Shown here: in pieces, positions 25,316 through 33,682 of the stretch
How positions within the stretch are numbered: position 1 is the stretch's first letter
Layout: each line of letters begins with the position of its first letter
Assembly (NCBI GenBank): GCA_910587235.1
Contig: CAJUKD010000003.1
Span: forward strand, 72,655 to 136,654
Reading direction: 5' to 3'
Source of the DNA: an uncultured Muribaculaceae bacterium
Lineage (GTDB): Bacteria; Bacteroidota; Bacteroidia; Bacteroidales; Muribaculaceae
Length of the DNA: 64,000 nt
Position numbers and translations under genes: made by a program
The notes under the pieces: model-generated
Database searches by the model: none
Told to the model about the DNA's origin: nothing
The model's input: only the letters and a program-made list of their open reading frames with translations

Positions 25316-25789
25316 TTATTTCTTGTTCAGCTTGGGTTCAGCCCTGAAAGTGCTTGTACCTACTTCAGGCATATCATCCGCCGAAGCTATCACATTCACG
25401 CGGTAGGCTATGACTGCGTCTGCTATCGACTTGTCGACTGCGAATACCTGGCAGGCGATTTCAAGAATGTGGCGGCCTACGGGAGTGTTCTCGTCCGTGC
25501 TGATTTCGAATTTATATGGAGGCTCGGGTGATACACCTAACAGGTAACCGTCCCAGTAGAAACTCGGAGTACCGATGGCGGCATCTTTGCCCTTGTCGTT
25601 GTTGATAACTTTGATCGACTCGATCACAAGTTCATCGCCTTGCACAACGTAAAGACCGTCGTCAAATTTAACACCGCCGCTGATAGTTATATCGAAATCC
25701 ACGTCAGGCAGATTGTCATCGTCGTCGCACGACGAAAACATAGTTCCGAAAGCCGGAATAAGGCAAAGAAGAAAGAATAACTTTTTCAT
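25316..25789 (-). CDS. small lipoprotein of unknown function
   Basis: 157 residues from the ATG at 25789. The signal peptide is MKKLFFLLCLIPAFGTMFSS, with C21 as lipidation site directly followed by four aspartates. Acidic residues after the cysteine resemble the surface-export signal of Bacteroidota lipoproteins. The rest is predicted beta-rich and Ig-like (DITISGGVKFDDGLYVVQGD, then GTPSFYWDGYLLGVSPEPPY, and VGRHILEIACQVFAVDKSI), which suggests a small adhesin or binding domain. I cannot name a family. An upstream in-frame start would add 30 Lys/Thr-rich residues before the signal peptide and is unlikely. Confidence 0.7.
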   Translation of the reverse strand: MKKLFFLLCLIPAFGTMFSSCDDDDNLPDVDFDITISGGVKFDDGLYVVQGDELVIESIKVINNDKGKDAAIGTPSFYWDGYLLGVSPEPPYKFEISTDENTPVGRHILEIACQVFAVDKSIADAVIAYRVNVIASADDMPEVGTSTFRAEPKLNKK

Positions 25790-25948
25790 AAGAATTGAAT
25801 GCTTGTAGGAGTTTGTCATTTTTTGCACAGTAGTTTTTGCATTTATTTTGATAACGTATTCGTTCCGCTTTTGGTTCACAGTTTGTCGATTTCAGACATT
25901 TTGCAGCCATTAAATACTTTTTGAGGTGTTAAAAGTGTCGTTAGCCTA

Positions 25949-25978
25949 TTGTTTTGCACGATTTATTGCATAAATTTG
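25949..25978 (+). promoter_or_regulatory. promoter of the GHL10 gene cluster
   Basis: TTG at 25949-25951, a 19-base spacer and TAAATTTG at 25971-25978. It lies 53 bases before the ATG at 26032. Confidence 0.7.
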
Positions 25979-26031
25979 TAACTCATGCGGTATAAATTGA
26001 CTTTTATGCCGTTGCAAAAAATCAAAAAGTA

Positions 26032-27501
26032 ATGAACAGACTGCGTTCGTTTATCTGCCAAACAGGACTCCTGGTAGCTTCCGTATTTATAAACGGAACA
26101 CTTTCAGCATCTCTGCACCCCAAGCGTGAATTCCGTGGCGCATGGATGAACACCATATACCAGCCCCAGTACAAGGCAAATTCCACCGAAGCCAATAAGA
26201 AATATCTGTGTCGGCAGCTCGACAGCCTGAGCCTCGCCGGTGTCAATGCCGTTATCTTTCAGGTGCGCCCGCAGGCCGATGCTTTCTATGAAAGCCGCCT
26301 TGAACCGTGGAGCCGTTTTCTTACCGACGGCGGCAAGGCTCCGAGTCCGTATTGGGATCCTCTTGAGTTCATGGTCGGGGAATGTCATGCACGCGGCATG
26401 GAACTCCACGCATGGCTTAACCCTTACAGAGTGACCTCCGCGGCCGGACAGCAGTTGCCCCCCGGACATATATATCACAAACATCCGGAGCGTTTTGTCC
26501 GCTATGGCGGAAAACTTTATTTTGATCCGGGAATTCCCGAGAACAGGGACTTTATAGTCGCTATAGTCAAGGATATTGTTAGCCGTTACGATGTTGACGG
26601 CATTCATTTCGACGACTATTTCTATCCGTATCCTATAAAAGGTGTGGATTTTCCCGATAAGAAATCCTATGCCCGTTATGGGAAAAAAATGAAACGCGAC
26701 GACTGGCGCCGACATAATGTCGACCTCCTTGTCCGCGACGTGCACAACGCCATCGACGCCACCAAGCCATGGGTGCGTTTCGGCATAAGTCCTTTCGGCA
26801 TCTGGCGCAACCGTAAATCGGATCCGCGCGGAAGCGAAACATCAGGACTTGAAAATTTCGATGCGCTCTATGCCGACGTGCTTCTGTGGGCATCCGAAGG
26901 ATGGGTCGACTATATTGCGCCGCAACTCTATTGGGAACTCGATCACAAAGCCGCATCCTACCGCACACTGATAGACTGGTGGAACCGGAATGCCGACGGT
27001 TGCCAGCTATACATAGGACAGGATGTGGAACGTTCGGTAAAAGCCGGAGAACTGGATTCCAAAATGTCCTTGTTGCGCGCTTCGGGCAATGTCGAAGGGC
27101 TATGTTGGTGGCCTGCCTATTCAATTACGCGTAATGTGGGTGGTGTTGCCGACTCCCTGGCCTGCATCCACCATGCCGTCAAGGCTCTGCCCCCGTCCTT
27201 TCCCTACAAATGCGGACACGACCCCGAAGCACCTTCAGGTATGCGCATCGAGGGTGGCTCGCAGATAAGCTGGGACAGACCCGCGGCAAGCGGAGCATCG
27301 ACCGATGTCAACCGTCATGTGATATACCGTTTCGACACTTCTGCCGAAGTCGACATAAGCCGTCCCGAAGCTATTGTGGCGGTAACATATTCCGGCAACT
27401 GGACTGTAGAAGCTCCCGGATGCTATGTCGTGACAGCACTTGACCGCGCTAATAACGAGTCCGGACCATCTGAAATAGTAAACGTATGGAAACGCCGCTG
27501 A
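26032..27501 (+). CDS. GHL10 (DUF187) family exported glycosyl hydrolase
   Basis: 489 residues with an N-terminal signal peptide (MNRLRSFICQTGLLVASVFI). The DUF187/GHL10 barrel starts at KREFRGAWMNTIYQPQ and shows the family order: GVNAVIFQVRPQADAFYES, then ELHAWLNPYRVTS, YFDPGIPENRDFIVAIVKDI, YDVDGIHFDDYFYPYP, and FGISPFGIWRN. Relatives such as B. subtilis YngK are thought to act on glycans of the cell envelope. The last 90 residues look like a fibronectin-type domain. The gene overlaps the following GT2 gene by 16 bases, which ties it to a cell-surface sugar cluster. Confidence 0.88.
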   Translation: MNRLRSFICQTGLLVASVFINGTLSASLHPKREFRGAWMNTIYQPQYKANSTEANKKYLCRQLDSLSLAGVNAVIFQVRPQADAFYESRLEPWSRFLTDGGKAPSPYWDPLEFMVGECHARGMELHAWLNPYRVTSAAGQQLPPGHIYHKHPERFVRYGGKLYFDPGIPENRDFIVAIVKDIVSRYDVDGIHFDDYFYPYPIKGVDFPDKKSYARYGKKMKRDDWRRHNVDLLVRDVHNAIDATKPWVRFGISPFGIWRNRKSDPRGSETSGLENFDALYADVLLWASEGWVDYIAPQLYWELDHKAASYRTLIDWWNRNADGCQLYIGQDVERSVKAGELDSKMSLLRASGNVEGLCWWPAYSITRNVGGVADSLACIHHAVKALPPSFPYKCGHDPEAPSGMRIEGGSQISWDRPAASGASTDVNRHVIYRFDTSAEVDISRPEAIVAVTYSGNWTVEAPGCYVVTALDRANNESGPSEIVNVWKRR

Positions 27502-28454
27502 TATCAGTAATAGTTCCTGTATATAATGCACAGGAATATCTTGCCGAATGTATTGAAAGCATTCTTGTGCAGACATTGACCGCTTTCGAACTTATTCTTG
27601 TCGACGATGCCTCCACCGACAAAACATCCTCGATATGTCGGGACTATGCCTCAGGCGACAGTAGAATAAAGTTCATACAACTCGAAAAAAACGAAGGACA
27701 GGCCAACGCCCGTAACGTCGGACTTGATGCTGCTGTCGGGCGCCGCATCTGTTTTGTTGACTCAGACGACTGCATCCATCCTCAGGCTCTGCGGCGCATG
27801 TCCGATGTTATGGATTCAAGCGGCGTACTGATGGTGGCTGCCGAAGCCATTAATGCCACATCTGTAGAATTTAAGCCTTTTGAATCCGATAGGGTGGCAT
27901 ACGATGTGATTGGCTTTGAAAAGGCCATGAAACTATTTTTCTATCAGAAAAAAAAATACTGGGCTTCGGTATGTAGCAAGCTCTATGACTGCTCGCTTTT
28001 CGACGACAGTCTGCGTTTCCACAAAGGCCTGTACTATGAGGACCTTGAGATATTCCCCCATCTTATGCGTCGTGCCGGACACATTGCTTCATTCAACGAT
28101 GTAATTTATTTTTACAGAGTCAATCCAGGAAGCTTCATAAATACGTGGAGCGACAAACGCCTCGACGTACTTCATGTCACCGCCCTGATGGAAGATGATG
28201 TCCGACGCCATTTTCCGCACATTTTGCCCGCTGCCGCCGACCGCCGTTTCAGTGCCAATTTCAATATCTTTATTCTTGCCTCGGCTGCGGGACGCAAAGA
28301 TGTGGCACAGTCGTGCTGGAAGGTGATAAAGCACTATCGCCGCAGATGTCTTGCCGATTCTTCGGCGCGGATGAAGAACAAAATGGGGGCGTTGCTGTCA
28401 TATTTAGGGCAAGGATGTGTGCTTTTTGTCGCAAGATTATTAAATTTGCACTGA
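27486..28454 (+). CDS. family 2 glycosyltransferase
   Basis: 322 residues. The GT-A fold opens with METPLISVIVPVYNAQEYLA. ELILVDDASTDKTSSI and the metal-binding RRICFVDSDDCIHPQAL are all standard GT2 motifs. It lacks clear membrane helices, although the C terminus (GALLSYLGQGCVLFVARLLN) is hydrophobic and may touch the membrane. Acceptor and sugar donor are unknown. The start lies inside the end of the GHL10 gene (16-base overlap). The phosphoribosyltransferase gene follows after 26 bases. Confidence 0.9.
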   Translation: METPLISVIVPVYNAQEYLAECIESILVQTLTAFELILVDDASTDKTSSICRDYASGDSRIKFIQLEKNEGQANARNVGLDAAVGRRICFVDSDDCIHPQALRRMSDVMDSSGVLMVAAEAINATSVEFKPFESDRVAYDVIGFEKAMKLFFYQKKKYWASVCSKLYDCSLFDDSLRFHKGLYYEDLEIFPHLMRRAGHIASFNDVIYFYRVNPGSFINTWSDKRLDVLHVTALMEDDVRRHFPHILPAAADRRFSANFNIFILASAAGRKDVAQSCWKVIKHYRRRCLADSSARMKNKMGALLSYLGQGCVLFVARLLNLH

Positions 28455-28480
28455 ATTACGATGACCGTCAATAGATAATT

Positions 28481-29047
28481 GTGAGCTGGAAGATACTGAC
28501 ACTTGATAACGACGCCTTTACCGACGCCTGCCGACTGCTTGAAGCAAAAGTGGTCGAGTCTGGCTTTTATCCTGACATGGTTGTTTCCATCCGTAGCGGA
28601 GGCATGTTTGTAGGCAATAAGATGTTCACGGACATAAGGCACCGCAGTACATTGCTGCAAAGACCGTCGACAGCCGGTAAGAAACGATTCGTGGCGGCTA
28701 TTGTGCGTAATCTTCCGCGCTTCGTCCAGAATTCATTGCGTATAGTCGAGGCTCGCGTGCTCGGCAGAAAGAAGGCACGCCGTATATCGGGCGGCGACCG
28801 TCCGAAGATCCACATCCCATTCGGGCCTTCCGAAAGAGCGCGCAAGATTCTTGTGGTCGACGATGCTGTCGACAGCGGCTACACGCTGAGCCACGTCCTT
28901 GAAGCCTTCAAGGCTGTTCTGCCGGCCGGAGCGGAAGTACGCTCTGCAGTGATAACAGTCACCACCGACGATCCTCTTGTGATGCCCGATTTCTATCTTT
29001 ACAACGATAAGACTCTTGTCCGTTTTCCATGGGCGATGGATGCTTGA
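28481..29047 (+). CDS. phosphoribosyltransferase-family protein
   Basis: 188 residues from a GTG start (VSWKILTLDNDAF). The PRPP-binding loop is ARKILVVDDAVDSGYTL, with the paired acidic residues and GYT turn of type I phosphoribosyltransferases. The upstream SIRSGGMFVG matches the PPi-binding loop. Purine and pyrimidine salvage enzymes share this fold, but here the setting (GT2 before, HAD phosphatase after, overlapping by 19 bases) suggests transfer or use of a phosphoribosyl group in glycan building. That is inference. GTG is chosen because the next ATG would remove the first barrel strand. Confidence 0.8.
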   Translation: MSWKILTLDNDAFTDACRLLEAKVVESGFYPDMVVSIRSGGMFVGNKMFTDIRHRSTLLQRPSTAGKKRFVAAIVRNLPRFVQNSLRIVEARVLGRKKARRISGGDRPKIHIPFGPSERARKILVVDDAVDSGYTLSHVLEAFKAVLPAGAEVRSAVITVTTDDPLVMPDFYLYNDKTLVRFPWAMDA

Positions 29048-29694
29048 GCGGCGGTCTGACTGTGGTGGATTTCGATGGCACCTATATTGCCGGAAATTCG
29101 CTGCATATCTATCTGCGCATGGCGTTCATGTATCATCTGCGCGGACTGCGCCTGAAGCGTGCGTTCCGCATCGCCATGGCTCTCGCCATGCGTAAAGCCG
29201 GAATGCTGTCGCACGTGGCCATGAAGCGGAAAGCGCTTGACGCCGCCGGAACCCCGGAATCATTGCTTTCCGGATTCTCAAAAAAAATAAAACACATGGT
29301 ACGCCCCGATGTCGCGGATTTCATCTCTTTCCGCAAATCTTGCGGCGACGTGATTCTGCTTGCCACGGCGGCTCCCGGTTTTTATGTACGCCGGGTATGG
29401 CCGGGTGAGTATTTCGTGGCAACGGAATACAGCGATGCCACTATGGGCGAGGAGTGCCGAGGTGAGGCAAAACTCCAAGCGGTCCGCCGTTTCATCGAAG
29501 AGCACGGCCTGCGCATCGGCTATATGCTTACCGACCACCTCGACGATGCCCCGCTTATGCGCTTCAATGCCGCGGCGGGCGGAACCAACGTGCTTGTGGC
29601 GCCTGATGAGCGTACTTTAAGATTTTTCCGACAGCTCGAGCCAACGGAGTTCCTTTTCATCGAGCAGATCGCCGACAGCACTGTAACGCTGTGA
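29029..29694 (+). CDS. HAD-superfamily phosphatase (PSPase-like)
   Basis: 221 residues. The catalytic motif is VVDFDGTYIAGNS, with nucleophile D14 and acid D16. Motif II is VILLATAAPGFYV and motif IV is MLTDHLDDAPLM. A helical cap with LRMAFMYHLRGLRLKRAF follows motif I. The expected action is hydrolysis of a phosphomonoester, such as a sugar or lipid phosphate. It overlaps the phosphoribosyltransferase gene by 19 bases and is the last of the four-gene run. Its final 78 bases are also coding on the other strand, as the end of the ABC-F gene (29617-29694). Confidence 0.85.
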   Translation: MGDGCLSGGLTVVDFDGTYIAGNSLHIYLRMAFMYHLRGLRLKRAFRIAMALAMRKAGMLSHVAMKRKALDAAGTPESLLSGFSKKIKHMVRPDVADFISFRKSCGDVILLATAAPGFYVRRVWPGEYFVATEYSDATMGEECRGEAKLQAVRRFIEEHGLRIGYMLTDHLDDAPLMRFNAAAGGTNVLVAPDERTLRFFRQLEPTEFLFIEQIADSTVTL

Positions 29695-31473
29695 CTTTTC
29701 GGCTATGTCATCGCCGCCTCCGGCATTGAAATAAGCTTCAAGTTCTTTCTTTTCGGCGCTCAGTGCCTCGATTTCTTTCTCAAGCTTTTCAAATTCGACA
29801 CGTTCCTTGTAGCTCATCCGTTCGGGGCGCTCCGCATGGCGGCGTTCGGCTTTAGGAGCATCGGACACCGTAACCTTGGCAGCTTCCGAGGCCTGACGGT
29901 CCGCCCATTGGCGATACTCGCTGTAGGTGCCGGGAAAATCCTTTATGACTCCGTTGCCCTGCATCACGAATATGTGGTCCACCGTGTTATCGATGAAGAA
30001 ACGGTCATGACTGATCACGATAAGGCAACCCTTGAATTCGGTAAGGAATTCTTCAAGAATACCGAGTGTGACTATATCGAGATCGTTCGTCGGTTCGTCA
30101 AGTATGAGGAAATTAGGCTGCTGCATAAGCACTACGGCCAGATGAAGGCGGCAGCGCTCGCCGCCGCTGAGGGTGTGGATATACTTCTGCTGGTCGGCGC
30201 CGCTGAAAAGAAAGCGCTGCAGGTAAGGGATAGGGGAGATGCGTTCTCCGCCGCCGAGCACAATTTCGTCGGCTATTTCTGTCACGGCGTCGATCACCTT
30301 TTTTGAACTGTCGAACGCTATTCCGTCCTGGCTGTAGTAGCCGAACCGCACCGTTGTGCCCACATTCCACTCACCCGAATCAGCCGGGACAAGTCCTTGC
30401 AGCATCTTTATGAATGTCGACTTGCCTACACCGTTCCCGCCTACGAGTCCGAGTTTTTCTCCGCGGGCAAACGTATATGTGAAACCGTCGAGAATCACTT
30501 TGTCGCCGAAACGCTTGCTGATGTCCGTGGCCTCGAAAATCTTCGAGCCTATGTAACTCGACTGTGCGCGCAGCTCCACGTTCTTTTCAGTGAGGTTCAT
30601 GCGCGAACGTTCCTTAAGGTCGTAGAAACTGTCGATGCGGAACTTTGCTTTGCCTGCGCGCGCCTGCGGCTGACGGCGCATCCATTCCTGCTCGCGGCGA
30701 AGAGTATTCCGCACCCGGGCAAGTTCGGCGCCCATGGCTTCTATGCGTTCGGCACGGCGGCGCAGGTAATATTCGAAATTTCCGTCGTAGATATATGCCG
30801 TGCGGTTGTCCAGTTCTATTATACGGTTGCACACACGGTCGAGGAAATAACGGTCGTGGGTAACCATCAGCAAAGTCATGCGCGAGCGTCTGAGATAATT
30901 TTCCAGCCACTCGATCATTGCAATGTCCAGATGATTCGTCGGTTCGTCGAGTATAAGAAAATCGGGCTGACGGATCACCACGCGTGCCAGAGCCACACGT
31001 TTGCGCTGTCCGCCCGAAAGATTTTCCATGCGTGCGCCGAGGTCGTTTATGCCAAGCATGGTGAGAGTCTGCTTCATGCGGTCGAGATAGTCCCATGCCT
31101 GACGGCTGTCCATCTCGTGGGCTATTTCGGCGGTGGCCTCGCCGTTGCCGGCTGCAATGGATTCCTCGTAGCGTCTGACAAGGACGGCAAGTTCGTCGTC
31201 GGAGTCGAGCGCGGCATCCAGCACCGTCAGGCCGGGGGAGAACTCCGGAAGCTGTTCCAGAAATGCTACGCGTACGCCGTTGCGGAACGTGATTTTGCCG
31301 CTGTCGGCAGCCTCGGTGCCGGCAAGCATACGCAGCAGCGTACTCTTGCCGGTACCGTTTTTGGCGACGATGCCGATTTTGTCGCCTTCATCGACGCCGA
31401 ATGTCAGGTCGTCCATCAGAAGGCGGTCGCCATAGCTTTTTGTCAGATTTTCTATGTTGAGGAAGTTAGCCAT
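29617..31473 (-). CDS. ABC-F family ATPase (Uup/EttA-like)
   Basis: 618 residues from the ATG at 31473 (MANFLNIENLTKSYGDRLLM). Two ABC domains sit in one chain without membrane segments. The first Walker A is AKNGTGKST (37-45) with signature LSGGQRKRVALARV; the second has VGGNGVGKST and LSGGERCRLHLAVV. The ABC-F linker between them and a C-terminal charged coiled coil (SYKERVEFEKLEKEIEALSA) put it near Uup. ABC-F proteins act on ribosomes in translation or in antibiotic protection; nothing here points to resistance. The coding end overlaps the HAD gene on the other strand by 78 bases. The start is 10 bases after the pullulanase stop. Confidence 0.92.
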   Translation of the reverse strand: MANFLNIENLTKSYGDRLLMDDLTFGVDEGDKIGIVAKNGTGKSTLLRMLAGTEAADSGKITFRNGVRVAFLEQLPEFSPGLTVLDAALDSDDELAVLVRRYEESIAAGNGEATAEIAHEMDSRQAWDYLDRMKQTLTMLGINDLGARMENLSGGQRKRVALARVVIRQPDFLILDEPTNHLDIAMIEWLENYLRRSRMTLLMVTHDRYFLDRVCNRIIELDNRTAYIYDGNFEYYLRRRAERIEAMGAELARVRNTLRREQEWMRRQPQARAGKAKFRIDSFYDLKERSRMNLTEKNVELRAQSSYIGSKIFEATDISKRFGDKVILDGFTYTFARGEKLGLVGGNGVGKSTFIKMLQGLVPADSGEWNVGTTVRFGYYSQDGIAFDSSKKVIDAVTEIADEIVLGGGERISPIPYLQRFLFSGADQQKYIHTLSGGERCRLHLAVVLMQQPNFLILDEPTNDLDIVTLGILEEFLTEFKGCLIVISHDRFFIDNTVDHIFVMQGNGVIKDFPGTYSEYRQWADRQASEAAKVTVSDAPKAERRHAERPERMSYKERVEFEKLEKEIEALSAEKKELEAYFNAGGGDDIAEKSQRYSAVGDLLDEKELRWLELSEKS

Positions 31474-31483
31474 TGTCTTTATT

Positions 31484-33508
31484 TCATTTTGTGCGGGCAA
31501 GAATGAGTGCCGATGTCGGAGCCACCATCGTTGTGCCGCCTTTTACCGAGTCCAGACCGTCGGCGTCGATTTTGCCGTCGCGCGCTATGACCGTCCATTC
31601 GCCTTTGGGAATCCTTGCCGCGAACGGAGCGTCGGAGCCGTTGAACACAAGTTTGATTTCCTTCCAGCTGTCGCCTCCGGCATTGTCTTTCAGTGAATAT
31701 GAAATGATATTGGGTGATTCGATTTTATCGAATACGAGGTGACGGGCGATTTCATCGGCTGTCCTGAGGCGGAATGCCGGATGCTCGCGGCGCAGGCGGA
31801 TAAGTTCGCGGTAGTAGTCGAATTGTTCGCGGTTTTTGTTCTTGAGGCTCCAGTCTATTGCATTGATTGAATCCGGGCTTTTGTAAGAATTGTGCACGCC
31901 TTTCTTGTCGCGGAACAGTTCTTCGCCGGCGAACATGAACGGCGTTCCCTGTGATGTGAATACTATCGTCTGTGCCAGGCGTGCGGCGCGCTGGCGGTCG
32001 GCCTCGCTGCTGCCGGGCATCGACGCGGCAAGCTTGTCGGTGAGGGTCAGGTCGTCGTGGCACGACACATAATTGATTATTTGTGTCGGAGCCGACGCGT
32101 ATGCGAATTTTGAATTGTTGCCTTTGGAGTAGTCGACTTGCGGATGGGCTGTCGACGCCACGATGCCAATCTTCACGGTTTCCTCGTTGCCGGGTTTTCC
32201 TGTTGCGAAACCTCGGTCGGCGGCGTTGCTGTAGTGGCCTTTGATCGCGTCGCGTATGTCATCGGAGAATACGGCGATGCCGTCCATCTTGGCCACGTTC
32301 TCTTTCAGGGCACGGCGGTCGGCGGGCAGAGGTGAATCGCCGGCGGTCCATCCTTCGCCATAGACGAATATCGACGGGTTGATTTTTTTCAGTTCGTCGG
32401 CCACGCGGTTCATCGTTTCAATGTCGTGAATTGCCATAAGATCGAAGCGGAAGCCGTCGATATGGTATTCTTTTGCCCAGTATTTCACTGAGTTGACAAT
32501 GAAATCGCTCATCTGGCGGCGTTCGGAGGCTGTTTCGTTGCCGCAGCCCGAAGCGTCGCTGTAGCTGCCGTCCTGACGGTGGCGGTAGTAATATCCCGGC
32601 GCTGTCAGAGAGAAGTTGGAGCCGTCGTTGTCGGCGGTGTGGTTGTAGACCACATCCATCACCACGCCTATGCCCGCACGGTGCAGAGCCTGCACCATTT
32701 TTTTCATTTCTGTGATGCGGGCGGCAGGATTTGCCGGGTCGGTGGAGTAGGAACCCTCGGGTGCGTTGTAGTTGTAAGGGTCATAGCCCCAGTTATACTG
32801 GTTGGAGAGCAGATTGGATTCGTCGACGGAGTTATAGTCGTAGGACGGGAGTATGTGTACGTGGGTCACCCCAAGCTCTTTCAGATGTTCTATGCCTGTC
32901 TTGTCGCCGGCGAGCGAGCGTGTCTGCTCTTCGGTCAGAGCAAGGAATTTTCCCTTGTGTACGATGCCCGACGACGGATGCACGCTGAAATCGCGGTGGT
33001 GCATTTCGTAGATGACGGCATCGTTGATGCTTTTCAGTTCCGGTCCGCGGTCTTCGCTCCATCCTTCGGGATCGGTGCCGGCAAGGTCGATGATGGCTGC
33101 GCGGTGTCCGTTGGTACCTACGGCCTTTGCCCATACACCGGGAGTTTCAGCCAGGCGGCGGCCACGGCCGTCGGTTATGGCGAAAGTATAGAATTTGCCG
33201 TAGAGTTGTCCGGGAGCGGTAGCGCGCCAGGTTCCGCGGTCGCCGCGTGTCATTGTCAGCGAGTCGACGGCGGGAGTGTTGCGGTCCGAATCGTATATAT
33301 AGACTGTGGCGGCTTTGGCTTCAGGCGACCACACTGTGAAATGCGTGCCGTTGCCGTCGACTCGAAGTTCAAGGTCGTTGCCGTCGTAGACAGGCCATGT
33401 GGCGTAGTGTGAGTCCATGTTTTCCTGTGCGTTAATTGTCAGAGCCGGTGATGCGAGTGCTGCTATTGCCATTATGGCACTGCCGATGGGCTTGATAGGT
33501 CTGTTCAT
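31484..33508 (-). CDS. pulA: type I pullulanase, exported
   Basis: 674 residues from the ATG at 33508. Signal peptide MNRPIKPIGSAIMAIAALAS is followed by an N-terminal CBM48-like domain (about 45-145) and the GH13 barrel. The pullulanase mark YNWGYDP is at 238-244. Region I is VVMDVVYNH at 282-290, region II is DGFRFDLMAIHD with nucleophile D356, and region III is YGEGW with E385. It cuts alpha-1,6 branch points of pullulan, starch or glycogen. A promoter (33567-33598) lies between this ATG and an earlier in-frame one, which fixes the start. The ABC-F gene follows after 10 bases. Confidence 0.94.
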   Translation of the reverse strand: MNRPIKPIGSAIMAIAALASPALTINAQENMDSHYATWPVYDGNDLELRVDGNGTHFTVWSPEAKAATVYIYDSDRNTPAVDSLTMTRGDRGTWRATAPGQLYGKFYTFAITDGRGRRLAETPGVWAKAVGTNGHRAAIIDLAGTDPEGWSEDRGPELKSINDAVIYEMHHRDFSVHPSSGIVHKGKFLALTEEQTRSLAGDKTGIEHLKELGVTHVHILPSYDYNSVDESNLLSNQYNWGYDPYNYNAPEGSYSTDPANPAARITEMKKMVQALHRAGIGVVMDVVYNHTADNDGSNFSLTAPGYYYRHRQDGSYSDASGCGNETASERRQMSDFIVNSVKYWAKEYHIDGFRFDLMAIHDIETMNRVADELKKINPSIFVYGEGWTAGDSPLPADRRALKENVAKMDGIAVFSDDIRDAIKGHYSNAADRGFATGKPGNEETVKIGIVASTAHPQVDYSKGNNSKFAYASAPTQIINYVSCHDDLTLTDKLAASMPGSSEADRQRAARLAQTIVFTSQGTPFMFAGEELFRDKKGVHNSYKSPDSINAIDWSLKNKNREQFDYYRELIRLRREHPAFRLRTADEIARHLVFDKIESPNIISYSLKDNAGGDSWKEIKLVFNGSDAPFAARIPKGEWTVIARDGKIDADGLDSVKGGTTMVAPTSALILARTK

Positions 33509-33566
33509 TTCTGTTGAAGTTTTTCGAATAAGCGGTATGAATTCTGAAGGTGATTCTTCGATAATG

Positions 33567-33598
33567 CAAAGATACTTCTTTTCCGTCAATAGCCCAAA
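33567..33598 (-). promoter_or_regulatory. promoter of the pullulanase gene
   Basis: On the minus strand TTTG (33595-33598), a 20-base spacer and TATCTTTG (33567-33574), about 58 bases before the pullulanase ATG. Confidence 0.75.
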
Positions 33599-33604
33599 AA
33601 CAAA

Positions 33605-33659
33605 GTCCGGCAGGAGTGGCTGAAAACCGAAATTTCAGGTTTCGCCGATCCTGCCGGAC
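33605..33659 (-). terminator. terminator after clpB
   Basis: Arms GTCCGGCAGGA (33605-33615) and TCCTGCCGGAC (33649-33659). On the minus strand the hairpin is followed by the T-rich stretch complementary to 33595-33604. It lies between the clpB stop and the pullulanase promoter. Confidence 0.8.
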
Positions 33660-33682
33660 CGTTTGTTATGCTCCGATGGCAA

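Noticed and set aside
29617..31473. Antibiotic resistance by the ABC-F protein
   Set aside because: The coiled-coil C terminus fits housekeeping Uup-like proteins, and no resistance genes adjoin it.
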